Positions 1-8,670 of a stretch of DNA of 64,000 nucleotides are shown in pieces; position 1 is the first letter of the stretch; each line of letters opens with the position of its first letter. Made by a program: the position numbers and the translations under genes. The notes under the pieces are model-generated. The model was given only the letters and a program-made list of their open reading frames with translations. It was not told the DNA's origin and did no database searches. The stretch comes from Cyclobacteriaceae bacterium (GTDB lineage Bacteria; Bacteroidota; Bacteroidia; Cytophagales; Cyclobacteriaceae), in assembly GCA_029858965.1 (NCBI GenBank), contig JAOUDZ010000003.1:1-64000 (forward strand). The letters run 5' to 3'.

Positions 1-219
1 GATACCACCAAGCCAGGCTGTTCCAGGTATTATTAACAATACGGCAGCAATCAATTCAAGTGTTCCAACAGCAATCCTTCCCCAGGGTTCTATACCCACG
101 GTGGTAAATATGTACACGGATTCCTCAGCGCCGGTAAACTTAAAAAACAACGTCTGAAACAGAACAAAAGCCGCTACCAAGCGCGCGGCCCAATAAAACA
201 CAGGAGAGGCATTTTTCAT
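1..219 (-). CDS. DoxX-like membrane protein (partial)
   Basis: This is the N-terminal 73 codons of a small membrane protein whose 3' part lies beyond the window edge. The reading starts at ATG 219 (MKNASPVFYWAARL) and shows two hydrophobic stretches separated by a short polar loop with FFKFTGAEE, a pattern known from DoxX/DoxX-like proteins, which are four-helix membrane proteins of mostly unclear role. It is divergent from the Rieske oxygenase gene, with 90 bp between the two starts. The family call rests on the helix-loop pattern and the K-F-x-G motif only. Confidence 0.6.
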   Translation of the reverse strand, partial: MKNASPVFYWAARLVAAFVLFQTLFFKFTGAEESVYIFTTVGIEPWGRIAVGTLELIAAVLLIIPGTAWLGGI

Positions 220-309
220 AGCACAACAAAGTTATGCTATTAATTACAAAGTCTACTGTCAGCTAAGCGACAGCTATTTAGTATTTTGCTGTCCTAAAAT
301 GATTTCTGT

Positions 310-1392
310 ATGAAACCTTTCGAAGTAGATCCTGATATCGCCCTGGCAAAAACCATTTCTACAGACTTCTATCTTGAAGCTGCATACTTTGAATTGGCGA
401 AAGAAAAGATTTTCAGCAGAACCTGGCATTTTGTCGGAGACAATGACCAAGTAAAGGATTCAGGATGGATAACCCCTGTCACCTTACTGGAAAAATACCT
501 GGATGAGCCTCTCCTGCTTTCGCGTGATGATGCCGGTGAGCTACATTGTATTTCCAATGTTTGCACGCACCGGGGTAATCTTCTCATTGAAAGACCCTGT
601 AAACTTCATGACATCCGATGCAAGTACCACGGACGTAGGTTTAACCTAGATGGTAAATTCATTTCAATGCCTGAATTCAAGGAAGTAGCAAATTTTCCAA
701 GTGATGAAGATAATCTGGTTAAACTTCCGCTGTTTCAATTTGGCAAATGGCTTTTCACCTCCGTCCGTAAAGCGCACAGCCCCAACGATTTTTTTGGCAG
801 TATGATGGAACGTGTGGGATGGATGCCTTTCGAAGAGTTTTACTACAGACCCGAACTCTCGCACGATTATATAGTCAATGCGCACTGGGCGTTGTACTGT
901 GAAAATTACCTTGAAGGTTTTCATATACCCTATGTTCACGCCGGGCTTAGTAACATGATAGACTATGGACAATACACTACTGAACTTTATCGATATTCTA
1001 ATCTTCAAATTGGGTTAGCAAGAGAAAGCGATGCCGTATTTGAATTTCCAACTTCATCGCCAGACTATGGCAAGAAGGTGGCCGGGTATTACTTCTGGGT
1101 ATTTCCCAACATGATGTTCAATTTCTATCCATGGGGCCTCTCCATCAACATCGTGAGGCCTATCGGGATATCAAAATCAAAAGTATCGTTCTTGTCCTAT
1201 GTATGGGATGAAAGCAAGTTGCGCCAAGGTGCCGGGGCTAATCTTCACCAAGTGGAAATGGAAGATGAGGATGTTGTAGAGCAAGTTCAAAAAGGTATAC
1301 GTTCTAGATTCTATAGACATGGCAGATACTCCGTAAAAATGGAAAAAGGTACGCACCATTTTCATGGCTTATTGGCTGATTTCTTAAAGTGA
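310..1392 (+). CDS. Rieske-type ring-hydroxylating oxygenase alpha subunit
   Basis: A 360-residue Rieske non-heme iron oxygenase. The 2Fe-2S ligands are visible as C85-x-H87 (CTHRG) and C104-x2-H107 (CKYHG). The catalytic domain carries the mononuclear iron motif N199-x2-E202-x2-H205-x4-H210 (ENYLEGFHIPYVH). The length is that of single-component alpha subunits. No ferredoxin, reductase or beta subunit gene is adjacent, so electrons must come from elsewhere. The substrate cannot be inferred: the family covers aromatic dioxygenases, choline/carnitine monooxygenases and demethylases. It ends 85 bp before the convergent menC. Confidence 0.85.
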   Translation: MKPFEVDPDIALAKTISTDFYLEAAYFELAKEKIFSRTWHFVGDNDQVKDSGWITPVTLLEKYLDEPLLLSRDDAGELHCISNVCTHRGNLLIERPCKLHDIRCKYHGRRFNLDGKFISMPEFKEVANFPSDEDNLVKLPLFQFGKWLFTSVRKAHSPNDFFGSMMERVGWMPFEEFYYRPELSHDYIVNAHWALYCENYLEGFHIPYVHAGLSNMIDYGQYTTELYRYSNLQIGLARESDAVFEFPTSSPDYGKKVAGYYFWVFPNMMFNFYPWGLSINIVRPIGISKSKVSFLSYVWDESKLRQGAGANLHQVEMEDEDVVEQVQKGIRSRFYRHGRYSVKMEKGTHHFHGLLADFLK

Positions 1393-1477
1393 ATGAATCA
1401 TTGAAATCCATCATGATTCTGTTTCAGAAAGCTGGCAATTAACAAGACGTCGAAGCAGGTAGATATACAGTATTGCA

Positions 1478-2548
1478 TCATTCTAGATCTGTTATATTCC
1501 ATCTGCGTCCCCGGACTATAAATATTTTACCTTCACCGATTGCCAAAGGTGAATCAATGTTATGGGTATAAATTGTACCTGTACCAAGGCCCTGTGGAGT
1601 AGATAAGCGGTAATTGGCAGCGAATTGACATATGGCATTTAGTCCAATGTTTGATTCCAGCGCCGACGTAATCCACCAATCAATTCCCAAATGCTTTGCA
1701 ACCTCAATCCATTCCGCGCACCCTGAGAGTCCCCCATGCAAGGTTGGCTTAAGAACAACAAATTGCGGTCTTAGCCGGGTGAGTAACTTAACTTTAACAT
1801 CGTGAGTTTCTTTACCAATTAATTCTTCATCGAGCGCGACAGGCACTGGAGAGATACGACAAAGTTCTTCCATTTGAGGAAGATTGGGCGGGATAGGTTG
1901 TTCAATTGAATGAATGTCGAATTTTTCCAGTGCTTGCAGACGTGATATCGCATCTTCTCTGAATGCCCCATTTGCATCAAGCCTAATGGTTAGATATTCT
2001 CCTGAATATCGCTTTCTGATATATGAAAGTACTTCGCACTCTTGGTCAAAGTCCAGCCCCCCCACCTTCAATTTTATACATTTGAACCCCTGCGCTATTT
2101 TCTGGTCTATCTGACGAATCATGAATTCCCGTTCACCCATCCATATGAGTCCGTTAATGGAAATAGGCATACCGGACACAAAATCATTTCTAAAAATTAT
2201 CCGCTTGCCACCATTGAATAAATCCAATATGGCAGTCTCAACACCAAAAGTGATACTTGAGAAGCCGGATGGAATAATCTCATGCAACGATAAATAGGGG
2301 AACGCTCCCACGTTTCTTAGTGATGGGATCTTCCGGATAGTCTCTGCTAAGAAGTCCTCAAAGTCAGGTATGGCGTCAAAGCTCAGGCCAGGCAGCGGTC
2401 CGCATTCACCAATGCCAAAAATCCTGGGATCCTTTTCATCCCATATTTTTATAAACCATGAAGTCTTATCCTGCATTGGTCCGCGTGATGTCCGGGCCCT
2501 AAAATTAAATTTGAATACCTTCTTGGATGAGGAAGCTTGCAATGCCAT
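1478..2548 (-). CDS. menC: o-succinylbenzoate synthase
   Basis: Enolase-superfamily enzyme of menaquinone biosynthesis, dehydrating SHCHC to o-succinylbenzoate. The barrel carries the K159-x-K161 pair (IKLKVGG), metal ligands D191, E216 and D240 (RLDANG, SIEQP, ALDEE) and the second-face lysine K267 (VLKPTLHGG). The stretch TSALESNIGLNAI is typical of Bacteroidota OSBS rather than dipeptide epimerases. The 356-residue length is normal. It stands alone here, without menD/E/F, and is divergent from queA with 58 bp between starts. The alternative is another muconate-lactonizing-subgroup enzyme; the first barrel strands and the TSALESN motif favour MenC. Confidence 0.85.
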   Translation of the reverse strand: MALQASSSKKVFKFNFRARTSRGPMQDKTSWFIKIWDEKDPRIFGIGECGPLPGLSFDAIPDFEDFLAETIRKIPSLRNVGAFPYLSLHEIIPSGFSSITFGVETAILDLFNGGKRIIFRNDFVSGMPISINGLIWMGEREFMIRQIDQKIAQGFKCIKLKVGGLDFDQECEVLSYIRKRYSGEYLTIRLDANGAFREDAISRLQALEKFDIHSIEQPIPPNLPQMEELCRISPVPVALDEELIGKETHDVKVKLLTRLRPQFVVLKPTLHGGLSGCAEWIEVAKHLGIDWWITSALESNIGLNAICQFAANYRLSTPQGLGTGTIYTHNIDSPLAIGEGKIFIVRGRRWNITDLE

Positions 2549-2606
2549 ATAGCTGGATATGCAGCGAAAATAAAGGTTTTAGAATTAACTTTGGATTTTC
2601 CCGGTT

Positions 2607-3806
2607 ATGCAACTAGACGTCGACGATTTTATTTATTCCCTTTCTGCGGAGCAAATAGCCGTTTACCCATTGGATTTGCGTGACCATTCGAAGCTGTTGG
2701 TTTATCATAAGGGGCAAATCGAGCATGAACTCTTCTATTCCGTTGCAGATTATCTACCTGTAGAAAGCTTATTGGTTTTTAACGACACAAAAGTTATTCC
2801 AGCTCGGTTACATTTTCAAAAAGGTACAGGGGCTGTAATTGAAATCTTCTTGTTAAATCCGGTGCTGCCATCATCCATGGTGCTGGAGGCCATGCAGGCT
2901 GAAAACGCGTGTACCTGGAAGTGCACGATAGGAAACCTTAAGCGATGGAAAGAAGGAGACAGCCTTATAAGTAGGTTTCGTGGTGGGACCATAGAAGCTA
3001 CATTGGCAAGCAAAGCGGATGGACTAGTCAAGTTTAAATGGAATACTGCACAAAACTTTGCCACTGTAATAGCCCTTATCGGTGAAACTCCGTTGCCACC
3101 TTATCTGAAACGAGAAGCCGAAGAAGCTGATCGTGAGCGATACCAGACTATTTACTCTCGCTGCGAAGGGGCGGTTGCAGCCCCAACGGCTGGGTTGCAT
3201 TTCACCCCTGCTATATTTGAGTCTCTCCGGAAGAAGAAAATTAAAACCGATTTTGTTACCCTTCACGTTGGCGCGGGAACTTTTCAACCGATAAAAGCCA
3301 GGAATGCCGCAGCGCACATTATGCATACCGAACAGCTGGCCGTAAGCCGAGAGAATGTTGAAAACCTGCTACGGTCGAAGTATGTCACTGCCGTTGGAAC
3401 AACCTCATTGCGTACTATTGAGAGTTTATACTGGTATGGGGTCAAACTTTTGAAAGATCCTAAGGCTTCATTCATCATCAATCAACACGATCCATATCAA
3501 TTCCAAGGGAATTTGCCTTCACGCAAGGCCGCATTAACTGCAATACTAGGGTATATGGACGATCATAGAATAACAAGTATTTCGGGAGAGACTTCTATCT
3601 ATATCTTACCTGGCTATACTTTCAAAAGTTGTGAAGCACTTATTACCAATTTTCATCAGCCAGGTTCTACGCTGATTTTACTAATTGCGGCATTCATAGG
3701 AGATGATTGGAGGGAAGTATACCAGCAAGCACTGGCGAACAAGTATCGCTTTTTAAGCTATGGAGATAGCTCCTTATTAATACCCGGTACAAAAAAACAA
3801 AAATGA
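2607..3806 (+). CDS. queA: S-adenosylmethionine:tRNA ribosyltransferase-isomerase
   Basis: QueA transfers and isomerises the ribosyl group of SAM onto 7-aminomethyl-7-deazaguanine in tRNA, giving epoxyqueuosine. Family marks are the N-terminal LSAEQIAVYPLDLRDHSKLL, the central APTAGLHFTP, LHVGAGTFQPI and the C-terminal NFHQPGSTLILLIAAF. At 399 residues it is slightly longer than the common form of about 350; the extra length lies in the internal region and the loop around DPKASFIINQHDPYQF. No other queuosine genes are adjacent. The start MQLDVDDF is the only sensible ATG. Confidence 0.95.
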   Translation: MQLDVDDFIYSLSAEQIAVYPLDLRDHSKLLVYHKGQIEHELFYSVADYLPVESLLVFNDTKVIPARLHFQKGTGAVIEIFLLNPVLPSSMVLEAMQAENACTWKCTIGNLKRWKEGDSLISRFRGGTIEATLASKADGLVKFKWNTAQNFATVIALIGETPLPPYLKREAEEADRERYQTIYSRCEGAVAAPTAGLHFTPAIFESLRKKKIKTDFVTLHVGAGTFQPIKARNAAAHIMHTEQLAVSRENVENLLRSKYVTAVGTTSLRTIESLYWYGVKLLKDPKASFIINQHDPYQFQGNLPSRKAALTAILGYMDDHRITSISGETSIYILPGYTFKSCEALITNFHQPGSTLILLIAAFIGDDWREVYQQALANKYRFLSYGDSSLLIPGTKKQK

Positions 3807-3844
3807 CGTTAATTTTTCAGCACCACTTTAGTCTTCTTAGGTTT

Positions 3845-3854
3845 TTTGGAGGAT
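3845..3854 (+). repeat. Copy 1 of a 10-nt sequence flanking the TIR-like gene
   Basis: TTTGGAGGAT occurs here and again at 5648-5657, in the two non-coding gaps on either side of the orphan TIR-like gene. The surrounding bases are also loosely similar. A 10-mer shared by two gaps of about 220 bp is mildly unexpected but can arise by chance; the purine core could equally be a ribosome-binding-like sequence. Confidence 0.25.
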
Positions 3855-4037
3855 TATAATCAATTTTAATGGCGATTTGAATGAAAGCGCATTTTACCGA
3901 ATATATCGATTTCAAAACCTCATTATTTGGGAGTTTGTTGGTGCTTATTAATCAGTCATCTGTTAAGATCCATGACCACAACGAGCCTCAAATTCTGTAT
4001 TCAAACAACCTAATAGCAGAGACCTTAATTATTCACC

Positions 4038-5486
4038 ATGGCAATTGAAATTGACGCCCTCATTATTTTTGCCGATCGCGACAATGTTGCCACAAGCAAT
4101 GCTGAAGTGGGATGGGTATTGCAATTCAAGAAATTCCTCGAGGTGATGCTAACGCAGTTGCTGGGTGAAAAACCAAACATCCTGCTCAAAGGCGAGTATG
4201 ATACCATGACCTCACCAAAACTGGACAACGTTGCTGTTCTGATACCAATTCTTTCCAAAGATTTTATACAATCGCAACGCTGCCTGGAGAACCTTGACTC
4301 CTTTCACAAGAAGATTGAATCCTCACCTGACAGTAGTAAGCGGATTCTTAAAGTATACAAAGCTCCACTATCATTGCAAGAGCAGCCTGCTCAGTTGCGT
4401 GAATTGCCCGAATATCGAATGTACCAACTAGATCCTGACTCAGGCGAAATTCGGGAGTATATAGATTACTTTGGGGCAGATGCTGGCCGCCAGTATTGGA
4501 TGGAACTGATCGATATAAGTTATGGTATCAGGGAAGTACTCGCAACAATAAAACATGGCACCGCTACCTTGCCGGTAAAAAATATTTATAATCGAAAAAC
4601 CATCTATTTAGCTGAAACCGGTGACGACCTTACCGTACAACGAAATATAATCAGTCGTGAATTGCAGCGGCTGGGATACGCGGTTTTACCCATCCATCCG
4701 CTTCCAGGAGATCTTACTAATCTTGAGAGGGTTGTCCGTAAATACCTGTCAGTATCCGACGTTTCAATACACCTCATAGGAAGTGCTTTTGGCAAAATTG
4801 CGGATGGGACGGACCGTTCTGTGCTTGAAATTCAAGATAAGCTTGCGGTAGAAAAGAGCGTTGACGCAAAACTAAAACTGGGAAATTTTTCCCGACTTAT
4901 CTGGATATCTCCTAAACTTAGCAACGCCAGCGATCGCCAGAAGAAATTCATTGAGACGCTGAAACGCGACGCCGAAGTTCAGGAAGGTACCGAAATCCTT
5001 CAAACACTTCTGGAAGACTTTAAAAGCATTATTCGCGAAGAACTTGAGGATGCCAGCGAAAAAAAAATATTGGAGGAAACAGGTGGACGCGCGATATATT
5101 TGATGCACGATAGAATCGATCACAATGCTGTAAAACCATTTATAGAACTTATTGAAAAAGCCGGATTCAATATTCTGATGCCTGCATTTGATGGTCAGCT
5201 GCTTGATCTTCGCCACAGGCATGTTGAAAACCTGCGCAATCTCGATGCGGCTATTATTTTCAAAGGAAAAGTAAATGAACAATGGGTCCGCATGAAGGCG
5301 CTTGAATTGTTAAAAGCACCGGGCTTTGGCAGAAAGAAACCGATCATTGCAAAAGCAATTGTTACCGCCACTGGATTAATCGCCGACAAGGAACCTTTCA
5401 AGGACCTTGATTTAAGAGTTATTGACGGTGATCAGCAACAATCGCTCAATGCTCTACGATCTTTTCTGCAAGAATTTGAGTCTTGA
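4038..5486 (+). CDS. Orphan protein with three tandem TIR/DUF4062-like domains
   Basis: A 482-residue soluble protein without signal peptide. Residues 1-170 read as a TIR-like fold: beta strand DALIIFADRDN, strand VAVLIPILSKDF, then SQRCLENLDSF, where TIR proteins carry the C-x2-E catalytic helix; here the acidic residue (E84) is two, not three, after C82. Residues 187-293 (TIYLAETGDDLTVQRN, YAVLPIHPLPGD, VSIHLIGSAFG, SVLEIQ) resemble the DUF4062 domain of STAND-linked conflict proteins. Residues 351-445 form a third related unit (AIYLMHDRID, FNILMPAFDGQ, DAAIIFKGKVNEQW, PGFGRKKP). This architecture usually sits next to STAND ATPase or WD40 genes; none is present here. Enzymatic activity is uncertain. 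Confidence 0.6.
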   Translation: MAIEIDALIIFADRDNVATSNAEVGWVLQFKKFLEVMLTQLLGEKPNILLKGEYDTMTSPKLDNVAVLIPILSKDFIQSQRCLENLDSFHKKIESSPDSSKRILKVYKAPLSLQEQPAQLRELPEYRMYQLDPDSGEIREYIDYFGADAGRQYWMELIDISYGIREVLATIKHGTATLPVKNIYNRKTIYLAETGDDLTVQRNIISRELQRLGYAVLPIHPLPGDLTNLERVVRKYLSVSDVSIHLIGSAFGKIADGTDRSVLEIQDKLAVEKSVDAKLKLGNFSRLIWISPKLSNASDRQKKFIETLKRDAEVQEGTEILQTLLEDFKSIIREELEDASEKKILEETGGRAIYLMHDRIDHNAVKPFIELIEKAGFNILMPAFDGQLLDLRHRHVENLRNLDAAIIFKGKVNEQWVRMKALELLKAPGFGRKKPIIAKAIVTATGLIADKEPFKDLDLRVIDGDQQQSLNALRSFLQEFES

Positions 5487-5647
5487 TACAACCCAATTAT
5501 GGCATTATATGCTCCGTTGCGTTCAGCAGTCACAACCAGGCAATAGGGCAACATAATACGTCTTTAAGACAATTGCTATTGAGGTGTGGCTGATCAATGG
5601 CTTTTTTATCGTCAGAAAATCGCTAAAATTTTATAATTTCTAACCTC

Positions 5648-5657
5648 TTTGGAGGAT
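5648..5657 (+). repeat. Copy 2 of the 10-nt sequence flanking the TIR-like gene
   Basis: Second exact copy of TTTGGAGGAT, 50 bp upstream of terC. I looked in this gap for a yybP-ykoY manganese riboswitch, which often precedes terC, and did not recognise one. Confidence 0.25.
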
Positions 5658-5706
5658 ACTATTACTTATTCTATTTTTAGCAGCTAAATAACCTCTTACC
5701 CATTAC

Positions 5707-6465
5707 ATGGAAATTTTCCTGCACGCTGAGGCATGGCTCGCTTTATTGACCCTAACGTTTTTCGAAGTCGTTCTTGGTATTGATAATATTATCTTCATTT
5801 CCATTGTTTCCAACCGATTACCTATTGAAATACGCGCCAGAACGCGAAATATGGGACTTCTGCTCGCCATGGTTGTACGCATACTCCTGCTGCTGACAAT
5901 CACATGGGTAATGAAGTTTAAGGAAGCACTGTTCACGATACCCGACAACTTCATTTTCCAGGAGGAATTGCCCATTAGTGGTCGAGACCTTATTCTGATC
6001 TTTGGCGGCTTATTCTTGATTGCAAAAAGTACCCGAGAGATAAACCATGAAATGGAAGGTGAAGATGATACGATTGAGGCTGGAGGAGTAGGAAAAACAA
6101 ATGTGGCAGGAATTATTCTTCAAATCATCCTGCTCGACATTATCTTTTCGTTCGACTCCATACTCACGGCTGTAGGCCTGACGCAATATGTCATCATCAT
6201 GATCATTGCCGTTATCCTTTCAATCGGCATCATGATCATTTTTTCCGGGGCAATCAGTAATTTTATTAATAAGCACCCTTCCATGGAGGTGCTTGCATTA
6301 GGCTTTCTAATCCTGATTGGCTTTATGCTCTTTTTGGAAGGATTGCATAAGGAAGTGCCCAAAGGATATATCTATTTCGCCATAGTTTTTTCGATGATTA
6401 TTGAAATGGTAAACATCAGGGTTAGAACCAGGCGCAAAAAAGCTAAGGAAGAATTTCATGAATAA
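5707..6465 (+). CDS. TerC-family integral membrane protein
   Basis: A 252-residue multi-helix membrane protein of the TerC/Alx family, whose members are linked to manganese or calcium export and tellurite resistance. Visible family marks are FEVVLGIDNIIFISI in the first helix pair and LLDIIFSFDSILTAVG in the middle, whose buried acidic residues (GIDN, SFDS) are thought to bind metal. The tail is basic (RVRTRRKKAKEE). Its last 8 bp overlap the next gene, so the two are translated from one message. Confidence 0.9.
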   Translation: MEIFLHAEAWLALLTLTFFEVVLGIDNIIFISIVSNRLPIEIRARTRNMGLLLAMVVRILLLLTITWVMKFKEALFTIPDNFIFQEELPISGRDLILIFGGLFLIAKSTREINHEMEGEDDTIEAGGVGKTNVAGIILQIILLDIIFSFDSILTAVGLTQYVIIMIIAVILSIGIMIIFSGAISNFINKHPSMEVLALGFLILIGFMLFLEGLHKEVPKGYIYFAIVFSMIIEMVNIRVRTRRKKAKEEFHE

Positions 6466-6985
6466 CGATGAACTACTACGTTATCCGGCAGGAAGGTTCA
6501 TTCCCAAGGACGTCTACTCAGTAGAGGATATGCAATATTGTATTAGCCAGCTTGAGAAGCTTCCGCTGGATGTTGAAAAGATCGTCAATGTATTCACGAC
6601 TAAACAACTCGACACTCCGTACCGGGCCGGCGGGTGGACTGCCCGACAGGTCGTACACCACCTTGCCGACAGTCATATGAATGCGTTTATCCGAACAAAG
6701 TGGGCTCTTACAGAGGATACTCCGACTATAAAAGCCTACAACGAAAAGGCATGGGCTGAAACCCCTGAAACAAAACTTGACCCGGCTCTTTCCATTGCCC
6801 TATTGAAGGCGCTCCACGACAAATGGATTTCATTACTCCAAAATCTTGGCCCAAATGACTTTAAGCGAGAATTCTTACATCCTGTAACCAAGAAGCTAAC
6901 CCCGATGGACCGTAATATTGCAATATATGCTTGGCATGGAGAACACCACTGCGCTCACCTTAGGATTGTTGCCAATCTCAAGTAA
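6458..6985 (+). CDS. YfiT/BstA-type DinB-fold metal-dependent thiol transferase
   Basis: A 175-residue DinB-superfamily protein close to Bacillus YfiT/BstA, the putative bacillithiol S-transferase that conjugates electrophiles. It has the family N-terminus RYPAGRFIPKDVY, YRAGGWTARQVVHHLADSHM with the first metal histidine, and the C-terminal WHGEHHCAHL with the two others. It overlaps terC by 8 bp. The presence of this family in Bacteroidota fits bacillithiol as the low-molecular-weight thiol, but no bsh genes are in the window. The precise substrate is not predictable. Confidence 0.8.
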   Translation: MNNDELLRYPAGRFIPKDVYSVEDMQYCISQLEKLPLDVEKIVNVFTTKQLDTPYRAGGWTARQVVHHLADSHMNAFIRTKWALTEDTPTIKAYNEKAWAETPETKLDPALSIALLKALHDKWISLLQNLGPNDFKREFLHPVTKKLTPMDRNIAIYAWHGEHHCAHLRIVANLK

Positions 6986-6996
6986 TTGCGTACACC

Positions 6997-7932
6997 TTGA
7001 TTCTTGACTACCATCGGCCACGTCTTCTTTTCAATGCACACCTTGAAACAATTTTCCCTGCAATGCTGCGGCGCGTGAATAATGTTTCATATCAACGCGA
7101 AAGAATACAAACCACTGATGATGATTTTCTGGACCTGGACTGGCTTCGCCAGGATTCGAAAAAGCTAGTGATTATATCACATGGATTGGAGGGGAATTCA
7201 AGCCGGGCATATATGAAGGGAATGGCCTTTGCTTGCAGCCTCAACAAATTCGATGTGCTCACCTGGAATTTCAGAGGCTGCAGCGAGGAGATGAATCGAC
7301 AACTGCGATTCTACCACAGCGGTGCAACTGAAGACCTTGATCGGATTGTTCAACATGCTATTCAGAAAAAATACACAGAGATTAATCTAGTGGGATTCAG
7401 CCTGGGAGGAAATATTACGCTAAAATACTTGGGGGAAAGAAAAACCTCCCCGCTGGTTAGAAAGGCTGTCGTTTTTTCTGTACCCGTAGATTTACACGCA
7501 AGCTGTCTGAGGATATCCAAACCTTCTAATTTGGTTTACGCCAGACGTTTCTTGAAGAGCTTGAAAGAAAAAGTGATCCAGAAATCATTGTTGATGCCTG
7601 GTCTTGACACACGAAACATCGAAAAGATTCACACACTCGTACAATTTGATGACCGGTACACAGCCCCGTTGCATGGCTTCCATCATGCCCTGGATTATTA
7701 TAAAAAATGCAGTTCCATTCATTTCCTGGATTCAATAAGAATCCCTACACTGCTCATAAGTGCCAAGAACGATCCTTTTCTAAGTGAAGAATGTTATCCT
7801 ATCAAACAATTGCAAAATCATGTCTTCATGAAATTTGAAAGCCCAAAATATGGTGGGCATGTCGGGTTTGCGCAATTCAATAGAAACGGATTGTATTGGT
7901 CCGAGGAGAGAGCACTTTCTTTCTTAACGTAA
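6997..7932 (+). CDS. YheT-family alpha/beta hydrolase
   Basis: A 311-residue alpha/beta hydrolase of the YheT (AB-hydrolase 4) group. It shows oxyanion-region SHGLEGNSSRAY, nucleophile elbow GFSLGGN, and the C-terminal GGHVGF histidine. The DFLDLDW motif before the first strands is typical. No ATG lies near the conserved N-terminus, so the TTG at 6997 (LILDYHRPRLLFNAHLETI, initiator read as Met) is the most likely start, 11 bp after the previous stop. Members act as carboxylesterases in vitro; the physiological substrate is unknown. Confidence 0.8.
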   Translation: MILDYHRPRLLFNAHLETIFPAMLRRVNNVSYQRERIQTTDDDFLDLDWLRQDSKKLVIISHGLEGNSSRAYMKGMAFACSLNKFDVLTWNFRGCSEEMNRQLRFYHSGATEDLDRIVQHAIQKKYTEINLVGFSLGGNITLKYLGERKTSPLVRKAVVFSVPVDLHASCLRISKPSNLVYARRFLKSLKEKVIQKSLLMPGLDTRNIEKIHTLVQFDDRYTAPLHGFHHALDYYKKCSSIHFLDSIRIPTLLISAKNDPFLSEECYPIKQLQNHVFMKFESPKYGGHVGFAQFNRNGLYWSEERALSFLT

Positions 7933-7974
7933 GAAATATTCTCCTTACCTTGGCATCGGGTAAAAGAATTTGCA

Positions 7975-8670
7975 ATGATAGATCGATATAGTATTACAGC
8001 CTCCTCGGTAAAGATTCATGAGCGATTTCATTCCGAGGTACTGGATACATACATTCCAAGATACAATGCTGCCCCGACTCAATTACTTCCGGTAATAACG
8101 CAGGACACCCCGCATGGAGTTTCCACTTTTTATTGGGGCACTTCGCCCGCATGGTCAAAGAACAAAGCGCTAAGCGAAAAAATCATCAACATAAGGGCTG
8201 AAACAATCCTCGAAAAGCCGGCACTAAGAAAAGCCATGATGAAAACTCGATGTCTGGTACCCGCTGACGGTTTTTACGCATGGAAAAAAGTCGGAAAGAA
8301 AACCTCAATCCCCTATCGATTTATTCTTGCTGACCAGGAGCTATTTTCCTTTGCCGGGATATGGGAAGAGTTTGAAGATACAGAAGGTAATGAGCTGCAT
8401 ACTTTTTCAATAATTACAACTCCTGCTAATGCAAGTGTTAATGCTATTCAGGATAGGATGCCAGCGATCTTGACCCCAGCATCGGAGAAAATCTGGATGG
8501 AAAGGGAAAGTAATGAAAAGGATTTAATCCAAGCGTTACTTCCCTACCCTGCAGAGATGAATTACTATCCAGTTTCACCCCGAATACACGATAGTAATGC
8601 CAATGCCCCTTCCCTTATTATTCCTACACCACCGGCTGATCAATTCGGAAATCTAACCCTGTTCGATTGA
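7975..8670 (+). CDS. SRAP/YedK-fold protein lacking the catalytic residues
   Basis: A 231-residue SOS-response-associated peptidase (SRAP, YedK/HMCES) homologue. Fold marks are RYNAAPTQLLPVI, INIRAET with N72, CLVPADGFY, FAGIW and DRMPAIL. The enzymatic residues are all replaced. The essential Cys2 that forms the thiazolidine crosslink to abasic DNA is Ile (MIDRY in place of MCGRY). The glutamate of the FYEW motif is Ala102 (FYAWKK). The histidine of IHDR is Gln159 (AIQDR). I checked the codons ata, gca and cag directly. The frame is intact and length normal, so this is a maintained, probably non-crosslinking paralogue. It sits 42 bp after the YheT gene and ends back-to-back with the next minus-strand gene. 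Confidence 0.85.
   Translation: MIDRYSITASSVKIHERFHSEVLDTYIPRYNAAPTQLLPVITQDTPHGVSTFYWGTSPAWSKNKALSEKIINIRAETILEKPALRKAMMKTRCLVPADGFYAWKKVGKKTSIPYRFILADQELFSFAGIWEEFEDTEGNELHTFSIITTPANASVNAIQDRMPAILTPASEKIWMERESNEKDLIQALLPYPAEMNYYPVSPRIHDSNANAPSLIIPTPPADQFGNLTLFD

Noticed and set aside
226-291. Repeated CTGTC/GACAGC stems upstream of the Rieske gene
   Set aside because: Arms are only 5-6 bp with several alternative pairings; not distinguishable from chance.
4872-5282. 136-codon minus-strand frame within the TIR-like gene
   Set aside because: Antisense to a well-supported gene, rich in Phe and Ile from reversed codons, no motif.
5487-5706. yybP-ykoY manganese riboswitch upstream of terC
   Set aside because: The conserved loop sequences of that riboswitch are not present in this gap.
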